Shown here piece after piece: positions 27,001-39,000 of a DNA stretch of 64,000 bases; position 1 is the first letter of the stretch; every line of letters begins with the position of its first letter. The notes beneath the pieces were generated by a model. That model had not been told where the DNA came from. It did no database searches and saw nothing but the letters and a program-made list of their open reading frames with translations. This stretch comes from Onthophagus taurus. Lineage: Eukaryota; Arthropoda; Insecta; Coleoptera; Scarabaeidae. The stretch lies in the NCBI RefSeq assembly GCF_036711975.1, contig NW_027248941.1:992001-1056000 (forward strand). Direction: 5' to 3'. A program made the translations under genes and the position numbers.

Positions 27001-30000
27001 AAACAAAAAAGTTATACTAAAAAAACACTAAACGCGAAGTTAGCACCAATGAAGATAGCAATTTAATTTTTAAATATTAATACCAATCTTAATTTTTAAT
27101 TTTTTTTTATTATATTTTTGTTTTCGTGATAAATTTTGAGACATTTTATAAAAATTAAGAATATGTCAAAATGACGTTGACATTTCAAACCGGAAGTTTA
27201 CCATAACTTCATTAATATTGAAGATAAATATGTCGTGTTTGTACTTATTTTAAAGGATTTTTAATGAAGATTACAAATATGTCAAAATCGAGGTTGACAT
27301 TTTAAACCTGAAGTTAATTCTCATATAATAGACATATGGACAACTTTATGGTGTTCCTTCCTGATGTATTCTTTATTAAAAAACCTTTAAAATGAGTCCA
27401 AACATGACGCACTTATCTCAAAAAACAAAAAAAATAGACTAAAAAAACATTAAACCCGAAGTTAGCAACAATGAAGATAGCAATTTAATTTTTAAATATT
27501 AATACCAACCTTAATTTTAATTTTTTTTTATTATATTTTTGTTTTCGTGATAAATTTTGAGACATTTTATAAAAATTAAGAATATGTCAAAATGACGTTG
27601 ACATTTCAAACCGGAAGTTTACCATAACTCCATTAATATTGAACATAAATATGTCGTGTTTGTACTTATTTTAAAGGATTTTTAACGCAGATTATAAATA
27701 TGTCAAAATTGAGGTTGGCATTTTAAACCTGAAGTTAATTCTCATATAATAGACAAATGGACAACTTCATGGTGTTCCTTCCTGATGTATTTTTTATTAA
27801 AAAAACTTTTAAAATGAGTCGAAACATGACGCACTTATCTCAAAAAGCAAAAAAGTTATACTAAAGACCACTAAACGCGAAGTTAGCAACAATGAAGTTA
27901 GAAATTTAATTTTTAAATACTAATACCAACCTTAATTTTTGATTTTTTTTATTATATTTTTGTTTTCGTGATAAATTTTGAGACATTTTATAAAAATTAA
28001 GAATATGTCAAAATGACGTTGACATTTCAAACCGGAAGTGTACCATAACTTCGTTAATATTGAAGATAAATATGTCGTGTTTGTACTCATTTTAAAGGAT
28101 TTTTAATGAGGATTACAAATATGTCAAAATTGAGGTTGGCATTTTAAACCTGAAGTTAGTTATCATATAATAGTCAAATGGACAACTTCATGGTGTTCCT
28201 TCCTGATGTATTCGTTATTAAAAAACCTTTAAAATGAGTCGAAACATGACGCACTTATCTCAAAAAACTAAAAAGTTAGACTCAAAAAACATTAAACCTG
28301 AAGTTAGCAACAATGACGTTAGAAATTTAATTTTTAAATATTAATACCAACCTTAATTTTTGATTTTTTTTTTATAACATTTTTGTTTTTGTGATAAATT
28401 TTGAGACATTTTATAAAAATTAAGAATATGTCAAAATGACGTTGACATTTCAAACCGGAAGTTTACCATAACTTCATTAATATTGAAGATAAATATGTCG
28501 TGTTTGTACTCATTTTAAAGGATTTTTAATGAGGATTACAAATATGTCAAAATTGAGGTTGGCATTTTAAACCTGAAGTTAATTCTCATATAATAGACAT
28601 ATGGACAACTTCATGGTGTTCCTTCCTGATGTATTCTTTATTAAAAAACCTTTAAAATGAGTCCAAACATGACGCACTTATCTCAAAAAACAAAAAAGTT
28701 ATACTAAAAAAGCACTAAACGCGAAGTTAGCAACAATGAAGTTAGAAATTTAATTTTTAAATATTAATACCAACCTTAATTTTGATTTTTTTTTATTATA
28801 TTTTTGTTTTCGTGATAAATTTTGAGATATTTTATAAAAATTAAGAATATGTCAAAATGACGTTGACATTTCAAACCGGAAGTGTACCATAACTTCGTTA
28901 ATATTGAAGATAAATATGTCGTGTTTGTACTCATTTTAAAGGATTTTTAATGAGGATTACAAATATGTCAAAATTGAGGTTGGCATTTTAAACCTGAAGT
29001 TAGTTATCATATAATAGTCAAATGGACAACTTCATGGTGTTCCTTCCTGATGTATTCGTTATTAAAAAACCTTTAAAATGAGTCCAAACATGATGCACTT
29101 ATCTCAAAAAACAAAAAAATTAGACTAAAAAAACATTAAACCCGAAGTTAGCAACAATGAAGATAGCAATTTAATTTTTAAATATTAATACCAACCTTAA
29201 TTTTAATTTTTTTTTATTATATTTTTGTTTTCGTGATAAATTTTGAGACATTTTATAAAAATTAAGAATATGTCAAAATGACGTTGACATTTCAAACCGG
29301 AAGTGTACCATAACTTCGTTAATATTGAAGATAAATATGTCGTGTTTGTACTCATTTTAAAGAATTTTTAATGAAGATTACAAATATGTTAAAATTGAGG
29401 TTAGCATTTTAAACCTGAATGTTTCTAGTTCTCGGTCTAGTGTTAGCTCTAGTTTTACACAAAACCTGCATTACCTTTTTCTCTATTTTTTTTATAAGAT
29501 TATTTGAATTAATAATTATTAGAACCATTTTTATTTCTTTAAAAACGTTTTGTTCTTTTTCATTATTTTCTTCTACTATACTAAGTCTTTGTATAAAATC
29601 CAGAGTTTCTTTTTGACCACAAAACACATATATCTTATGAATTCCACGAAATTTAATAATATTAAACAAATTTTTAGGCGCCCCATCCGAACAACAAACG
29701 TACGAATACGCAAAAACGATTTTATCACTCATGGTTCAAGAGAAACACCCAGATGGGAAAGTTTTAATCATCGGGGGCGGAATTGCCAACTTCACCAACG
29801 TCGCGGACACTTTCAGGGGTATCATCACCGCGTTACGCGAATACCAACACCGATTAATCGAGCACAAGATATCGATTTTCGTTCGGAGAGCCGGCCCGAA
29901 TTATCAAGAGGGTTTAAGACGAATGCGAGAAGTTGGACAAACGTTAGGTTGATAAAAATTAATCAATTCTTTTTATCTTAAGTGGTTTAATTTGGAATAA

Positions 30001-33000
30001 ATTGTTTTTAGGTATTCCTTTATACGTTTTCGGCCCTGAAACCCACATGACGGCTATTTGCGGAATGGCTCTCGGTAAAAAACCGATTCCAATTGAAAGT
30101 TCGGTCAGTCACGAGACCACAACAGCCAATTTTTTGCTTCCGAGCCAATCTGGATCGGCGAACAACCTGGCTTTTGAGAACGAAAAATCAGAAACGGATA
30201 AAGTTTTTCGAACTAACCAAGCTGTAAGTTTATTTCTAATTTTGAGTGTTTTTTTAACTTTGGTGTTCTTTGGTTCTTTTTTTTTATTAATACCTTTTTC
30301 TTTTTTGTACATATTAACTAATTTTTTCCTCGGTTATTATTATTTTTTTTTATTAATCAATTAATTTGACAAATTTAAAGTTTTTTATGCGAAATTATCA
30401 AAATTTTTTAAGGACCAAGGAACAAATTGCGAAGTTAGGATGATCGAGGAAGTCTCAGAGGTAAACAAATCAATTTTGGTTCGTCACTGTAATTAAAATT
30501 GAATTAATCTAATCTTAATCATTAATCAAATCAAGATTTCTTTAAAAAAATCACCTCATTTTTTAGGGCGACGCATCAAGGAAACTTCCCATGTTCTCAG
30601 CGACCACGAAAGCAATCGTTTGGGGGATGCAAACTCGAGCTGTTCAAAGCATGTTGGACTTTGATTTTGTTTGCAGAAGAATTGAACCGAGCGTTGTTGC
30701 TATTATTTATCCATTTACTGGGGATCATAAGCAGAAATATTATTGGGGGCATAAAGAAATTTTAATTCCAGGTTAATTAATTAATTAATATAGTAAAACC
30801 TTGATATAATGGACAAAATATTTTTACATCATATATGCATATATATTATATAACTGCTGAAGCTGCTGAGACAAGAGGATTTACTTCAAAAAGCGGAAGT
30901 TTTCTTCATTATAAATATATCATATAATTGCCAAAAAGCTGCTGAGGCAGGAGAGTGAGTACACAAAACTAGAAGTTTTCCTTATTATAAATCTCTTATA
31001 TAATTGCTGAGGCAGCTTAGCTGCTGAAGCAGGAGTTCGCGAGTACATAAAACGGGAAATTTTCGTATAAATATATCATATAATTGCGTCAGCAGCTAAG
31101 CTGCTGAGGCAAGAACGCAATTTACTTCAAAAACGGAACTTTTTTTCGTTATAAACGTATTATATAATTGCCGAGGCAGCTTAGCTGCTGAGGCAGGAGT
31201 GCGCGAATACATAAATGGGAAATTTTCTTATAAATATATCATATAATTGCCGAAGCAGCTAAGCTGCTGAGGTAAGAGCGCAATTTACTTCAAAAACGGA
31301 ACTTTTCTTCGTTATAAACGTATTATGTAATAGCCGAAGCAGCTTAGCTGCTGAGGCAGGAGTGCGCGGGTACATAAAACGGGAAATTTTCTTATAAATA
31401 TATCATATAATTGCCGAAGCAGCTAAGCTGCTGAGGCAATAGCGCAATTTACTTCAAAAACGGAACTTTTCTTCGTTATAAACGTACTATGTAATAGCCG
31501 AAGCAGCTTAGCTGCTGAGGCAGGATAATGAGTACACAAAACTGGAAGTATTCTTTATTATAAATCTCTTATATAATTGCCGAGGCAGCTTAGCTGCTGA
31601 GGCAGGAGTGCGCGAGTACATAAAACGGTATATTTTCTTATAAATATATCATATAATTGCCGAAGCAGCTAAGCTGCTGAGGCAAGAGCGTAATTTACTT
31701 GAAAAACGGAACTTTTCTTCGTTATAAACGTATTATGTAATAGCCGAAGCAGCTTAGCTGCTGAGGCAGGATAATGAGTACACAAAACTGGAAGTATTCC
31801 TTATTATAAATCTCTTATATAATTACTGAGGCAGCTTAGCTGCTGAGGCAGGAGTGCGCGAGTACATAAAACAGGAAATTTTCTTATAAATATATCATAT
31901 AATTGCCGAAGCAGTTAAACTGCTGAGGCAAGAGCGCAATTTACTTCAAAAACGGAACTTTTCTTCGTTATAAACGTATTATGTAATAGCCGAAGCAGCT
32001 TAGCTGCTGAGGCAGGATAATGAGTACACAAAACTGGAAGTATTCTTTATTATAAATCTCTTATATAATTGCCGAGGCAGCTTAGCTGCTGAGGCAGGAG
32101 TGCGCGAGTACATAAAACGGTATATTTTCTTATAAATATATCATATAATTGCCGAAGCAGCTAAGCTGCTGAGGCAAGAGCGCAATTTACTTGAAAAACG
32201 GAACTTTTCTTCGTTATAAACGTATTATGTAATAGCCAAAGCAGCTTAGCTGCTGAGGCAGGATAATGAGTACACAAAACTGGAAGTATTCCTTATTATA
32301 AATCTCTTATATAATTACCGAGGCAGCTTAGCTGCTGAGGCAGGAGTGCGCGAGTACATAAAACAGGAAATTTTCTTATAAATATATCATATAATTGCCG
32401 AAGCAGCTAAACTGCTGAGGCAAGAGCGCAATTTACTTCAAAAACGGAACTTTTCTTCGTTATAAACGTATTATGTAATAGCCGAAGCAGCTTAGCTGCT
32501 GAGGCAGGATAATGAGTACACAAAACTGGAAGTATTCCTTATTATAAATCTCTTATATAATTACCGAGGCAGCTTAGCTGCTGAGGCAGGAGTGCGCGAG
32601 TACATAAAATAGGAAATTTTCTTATAAATATATCATATAATTGCCGAAGCAGCTAAACTGCTGAGGCAAGAGCGCAATTTACTTCAAAAACGGAACTTTT
32701 CTTCGTTATAAACGTATTATGTAATAGCCGAAGCAGCTTAGCTGCTGAGGCAGGATAATGAGTACACAAAACTGGAAGTGTTCTTTATTATAAATCTCTT
32801 AAGGTGTGTCCAGACATTGCGCGGCGTTCGTCGGACACAATTCTGCCGCGCGCCAGTTTGAACGTATTCAAATAACGTGTGCGCGGCAGTGCTACGCGGT
32901 ATGTGCGCGGCAGTGCTACGCGGTATGTGCGCGGCACGCCGCGCGCGAATGCCGCGCAATGTCTGGACACACCTTTATATAATTGCCGAGGCAGCTTAGC

Positions 33001-36000
33001 TGCTGAGGCAGGAGTGCGCGAGTACATAAAACGGGATATTTTCTTATAAATATATCATATAATTGGCGAAGCAGCTAAGCTGCTGAGGAGGCAAGAGCGC
33101 AATTTACTTCAAAAACGGAATTTTTCTTCGTTATAAACGTATCATATAATTGCCGAGGCAGCTTAGCTGCTGAGGCAGGAGTGCGTGAGTACATAAAACG
33201 GGAAATTTTCTTATAAATATATCATATAATTACCGAAGCAGCTAAGCTGCTGAGGCAAGAGCGCAATTTACTTCAAAAACGGAACTCTTCTTCGTTATAA
33301 ACGTATCATATAATTGCCGAAGCAGCTTAGCTGCTGAGGCTGGAGAGCGAGTACACAAAACTGCAAGTTTTCTTTATTATGAAACTCTTATACAGGGTGA
33401 GTTTTTTGCCATGTTTAGTGTGGAGATAGAGAGACGATTAAATAGGGAAAGAATTGCAGTTTCATAAAGTCAATTTAATGAGCTTTTTGTTTTTTGGATG
33501 AAATGCATGGCTAACTAGATATCTCGAAAAACCCGTTTTTTTTGTTATATCGTTAGATACCTACCTAACTTGTAATTTTTCTAATAGAAACCATAGTTGG
33601 CCATGACTTTATAAAAAAGGCTTTTTCTCAACGATTCTAATGATATACCACTTGACATGGATATTTTTATTAATGCCCCATCGTGTTGAAACCATTTAAG
33701 CAAATGACGTGTCTGCTGGAGCAATTCATCCAACATATTATCGAACTCGTTTTGTAGAAAGTGAAGATAACGATCTCCGTTTAACGTATCATAAAAAATG
33801 TACAGAAGATTAGAAAAATTCGTATTGATTATAATTTACAAAACCTCAATCAACGTTAATTAGAAACTAAACGAAACATACGTTTGCCTTAAGCTGTCAT
33901 AACCAAACGTATCTATCAATTGTTTCCATAGCATACTACTTGAACAGTTTTTCAATTAAAAGAATAAATGGCTATAATTTATTTATTAATAAAAATATAT
34001 ATGTCAAGTGGTATATCATTAGAATCGTTGAGAAAAGGCCTTTTTTATAGTCATGGTCAATTATGGTTTCCATTAGAAAAATTACAAGTTTGTGTCATAA
34101 CTCAAAAATTATTGCTTAAATAAAAAAATCAGTTAGACTGGTTTATTAAACATCTAAACATCCTAAAATCAATAACATTGGAGCCATAGGTATCTAATGA
34201 TATAACAAAAAAAAACGGTTTCTTCGAGATATCTAGTTAGCCATGTATTTTATCCAAAAAACAAAAAGCTCATTACATTGAGTTCATGAAACTGCAATTC
34301 TTTCCCTATTTAATCGTCTCTCTATCTCCGCTAGTTTTTGAGGTATCCATACTAAACATGGAAAAAACTCACCCTGTATCTGAATGACTACAACAAACTT
34401 CAAGGGGTGATTCTTTAGTGAGTTTTAAGGGTACTTTGGTATATGAACTATGGGCGACTTCGGCTTCCCTAAGGAGCTACACCCCTCCAAAAATGGCGGA
34501 ATTTTCTTTTTCTCAAAAGCCATAAACACTAGGAAAATGAAATTTGGAGAATATGTTTAACTCATAGTAAGGCACCTTTTGATCCTATTTGTACTTTCAA
34601 CCTACCCTTCTGAACGTAACCACCCCCTTTACATTTTTACTAAAATTTATTTTATGCAGATGATAAATACATTAAAAAATTCTGTACTCGGTTGTGAAAT
34701 TGTACGTCAAACTTGACAAATAGGTTATAAAATCTTGTCGTCAAATAATTTTATAATATTTAGTTAATAACTTTCATTAGCGAAATGTGTCTTCAGTTAT
34801 TTGAGTTTTTTTTTATAAAAACGACAATGTTTTTTAAAAACTCATTATTTTTTAAATAAAGTTTTAGAATTAAATTCCACATGAAATGAGGTAATAATTC
34901 TAGCTTATTGCTGTTTCGGTTGTTTTAACAAGTAGTTGTTAATACTATTTGTTTATTTAGAACAGAAAGCTTAATTAATTATTTTATTTCTAAATACTCA
35001 CACTCCAGCTTCTAAGCACGACATTTATAATAAAGAAAATCTCTGGTTTTTAAGTAGACTTAGCTGCTTCATAATACAGGGTGTGTCAAATTTCTGAAAT
35101 ATAGCCAATAACTTCGTCATTTGTGGTTTTAAAGAAAAATGATCAAATACAGGTTTCTTTATTAATCATGGCGCATTTTTTGGTGATATTTGCTTGTTTG
35201 CATTGTTTTTTGTTTCGTTGCTATGGCAACCAACATTGTTAGTTTAAATGGGATGCATATATTTTTTTTTCATACTTTTTTAGAGGATAAGCCCCTCTAT
35301 GCGATAAACATATCAAATCATATGGTTGTATAACAAAAAAATCGAGAAATGATGCGTTTAAACTTTTTTTAGCTGCTTCATAATACAGGGTGTGTCAAAT
35401 TTCTGAAATATAGCCAATAATTTCGTCATTTGTAGTTTTAAAGAAAAATGTTTCAAATACAGGTTTCTTTATTAATCATTGCGCATTTTTTGGCGATATT
35501 TGCTTGTTTGCATTGTTTTTTGTTTCGTTGCTATGGCAACCAACATTGTTATTTTAAATGGGATGCATATATTTTTTTTTCATACTTTGATAGAGGATAA
35601 GCCCCTCTATGCGATAAACATATCAAATCATATGGTTGTATAAGAAAAAAATCGAGAAATGATGCGTTTAAACTTTTTTTAGCTGCTTCATAATACAGGG
35701 TGTGTCAAATTTCTGAAATATAGCCAATAACTTCGTCATTTGTGGTTTTAAAGAAAAATGTTTCAAATACAGGTTTCTTTATTAATCATTGCGCATTTTT
35801 TGGCGATATTTGCTTGTTTGCATTGTTTTTTGTTTCGTTGCTATGGCAACCAACATTGTTATTTTAAATGGGATGCATATATTTTTTTTTCATACTTTGA
35901 TAGAGGATAAGCCCCTCTATGCGATAAACATATCAAATCATATGGTTGTATAAGAAAAAAATCGAGAAATGATGCGTTTAAACTTTTTTTAGCTGCTTCA

Positions 36001-39000
36001 TAATACAGGGTGTGTCAAATTTCTGAAATATAGCCAATAACTTCGTCATTTGTGGTTTTAAAGAAAAATGTTCAAATACAGGTTTCTTTATTAATCATTG
36101 CGCATTTTTTGGCGATATTTGCTTGTTTGTATTGTTTTTTGTTTCGTTGCTATGGCAACCAACATTGTTATTTTAAATGGGATGCATATATTTTTTTTTC
36201 ATACTTTGATAGAGGATAAGCCCCTCTATGCGATAAACATATCAAATCATATGGTTGTATAAGAAAAAAATCGAGAAATAATGTTTTTTTTTGATAGTAT
36301 TGAATCAGCTAATTACAATCAAAGTAGGCACCGAAATAACACCGTTGACAGCTTTAAATGTCAAAAAAATTACAGTTTCAACAATTAAGAATAATTAATA
36401 ATGTATAGTTCATTTTTTTTCTATAATACCTGTCAAATTGTTGTAAAGTTGGCAAAATTAACAGGGAGTTTTGTTTTATCATGTTTTGAAGTAAATATGT
36501 CACATTGACGTTTGAGCTTTTGTTATTCAAAAAGAAAAGGTACATAAAAAGTGTTGTGAGGTGTTTATTTGCCATTTACTTATCTAGAAAAGGTATTTTA
36601 TTTTATTTAATTACTTTGTAGCACGTTTTTACAACAAATATGTACTTCGTCAAAATCGTATTTATCAAAATGTATTAGTATTTTAACCTCAACTAAATAG
36701 TTACTGAAAATGTTACTAAAAACCATGAAAACAACATAAATTTTATAAGGGGCCCTAGATAATACCAACAGAAACCCTAAATAATTTACATTGACAAGTA
36801 TTATAGAAAAAAAACGAACTATAGCTGTTTTTAGCTATCATCTTTTTGGAAGGTTTTTAACCCTTTCGGTGTTAAAGATTTTTTTTAATATTTTTATTAT
36901 CACCATACCCATACATTATTAATATTTGGATTCTTTATCGTTCGCTTAATTGCGCCATATTTCTTTAACCTGTCAATTTTTTGACATTTAAAGCTGTCAA
37001 CGGCGTTATTTCAGCGTCTACTTTGATTGTAATTTTTTTTGATTCAATATTTTCAGAGAACGCATTTTTTCTCGATTTTTTTCTTATACAACCATATGAT
37101 TTGATATGTTCATCGCGTAGAGAGATTTATCCTCTATTAAAATATGCAAAAAAAAAACAAGCATCCCATTTAAAATGACAATGTTGGTTGCCATAGCAAC
37201 GAAACAAAGAACAATGTAAACAAGCAAGTATCGTCAAAAAAAGAGCCACAATTAATAAAGAATTTTTTATTTGAAACATTTTTCTTTAAAACCATAAATG
37301 GCGATGTTATTGGCTATATTCCAGATATTTGACACACCCTGTATATTAAATTTATAATAAAGAATTTTCCGTTTTTTAAGTAAATAACGCTCCTGCCTCA
37401 GCAGCTCAGCTGCTTTGGCAACTACATCATATACAGGGTGTTTTAAAACAACGTTTAAATATTTATAGGGGTAGTACTACAGTCGAAAACAAGTCAAAAG
37501 TGTTAATCAACATGGGTCCGAAAATCAACCGTTTTCGAGATACAGAATGTTGAAATTTTTTGGGACTCTACGTTTTTTCTTTTAACCCTTTGTGTCCCAA
37601 GAAGTCAAACATTTTGAAACTTTGTGACAGAATCAGACAGAATTAAAACGCTATCAAAATACACTCAATAAAGGGCTTTGGATTAAAATTTTAGCAAAAT
37701 ATGCAATCCCCCTATTTTCGCATAGTCTAAGTGTCAAAAAAGATGCTAATTCAAAAATTCCTGGAAACCGTGTTTATTGAAATTAAGAAATAAAACTTAT
37801 TTTAAATTGAAGCTTGAAGCTTTCTGTTTAAATCGATGTATAACAATCGATAGGTAAAATTAAAAAAATATTGAGAAAAAGAGTATTGAGTACTAACATT
37901 TGAAAATTAACATTTTCGTATAACCTAAAAGTGTCAAAAAAGATGCTAATTTAAAAATTCCTGGAAGCCGTATTTATTGAAATTAACGAATGAAACTTAT
38001 TTTAAATTAAAGCTCAAAGTTTTCTCTTTAAAATGATGTATAATAATTGTTGGGTTGGATTGAAAAAATATAGAGAAAAAAAATTTTGAAACAAAACTTA
38101 CATATTCGAATGACCTAAAAATGTTAAAAATATGCTAATTTAAAAATTCCTGTAAGCCGTATTTATTGAAATTAAGGAATGAAACTTATTTTAAATTAAA
38201 GCTCAAAGCTTTCTCTTTAAAATGATGTATAATAATTGTTGGGTTGGATTGGAAAAATATAGAGAAAAAAAAAGTTGAAATAAAACTTACATTTTCGTAT
38301 AACCTAAGAGTGTCAAAAAAGATGCTATTTTAAAAATTCCTGGAAGCCGTATTTATTGAAGTTAAGGAATAAAACTTATTTTAAATTAAAGCTCAAAGCT
38401 TTCTCTTTAAAATGATGTATAATAATTGTTGGGTTGGATTGGAAAAATATAGAGAAAAAAAATTTTGAAACAAAACTTACATTTTCGAATAACCTAAAAA
38501 TAATAAAAATATGCTAATTTAAAAATTCCTGTATGCCGTATTTATTGAAATTAAGGAATGAAACTTATTTTAAATTAAAGCTCTAAGCTTTCTCTTTAAA
38601 ATGATGTATAATAATTATTGGGTTGGATTGGAAAAATATTAAGAAAAAAAATGTTGAAACAACACTTACATTTAAAAGAGTCAAAAAAGATGTTAACTTA
38701 AAAATTCTTAGAAACTATGTTTATTGAAATTAAGGAGTGAGACTTATTTTAAATTTAAGCTCAATGTTTTCTTTTTAAAATGATCTGTAATAATCACACC
38801 TAATAACCATTTATCAAAGAAATACCTGCTTGAACAACAAAATTCAACAGTACCGCTTTTCACTAAACTTCTAACCTCACATCTGGATGAATAAGTTTAA
38901 AGTGTACCTAAAAATCCTACAGTGCGGATTGCGACGTTTTTTATACAGATTATTTCTTGTATACACTTGTATAGTAGAAAGTACAGACAGCTCTAAATGC

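Noticed and set aside
29409..29732. 107-aa minus-strand ORF overlapping ACLY exon 2
   Set aside because: It is antisense to a confirmed exon and intron, AT-driven (Lys/Asn/Ile-rich), with no family features.
32738..33027. Two overlapping minus-strand ORFs with Arg/Ala-rich repeats (AAHIPRST type)
   Set aside because: They are the translation of the internal 22-bp GC-rich repeats of the MITE at 32802-32974 and have no start context or homology.
30845..33385. Regularly spaced palindromic repeats that superficially resemble a CRISPR array
   Set aside because: This is a eukaryotic intron. The spacers are not unique but repeat in a three-monomer order, and no cas genes are present.
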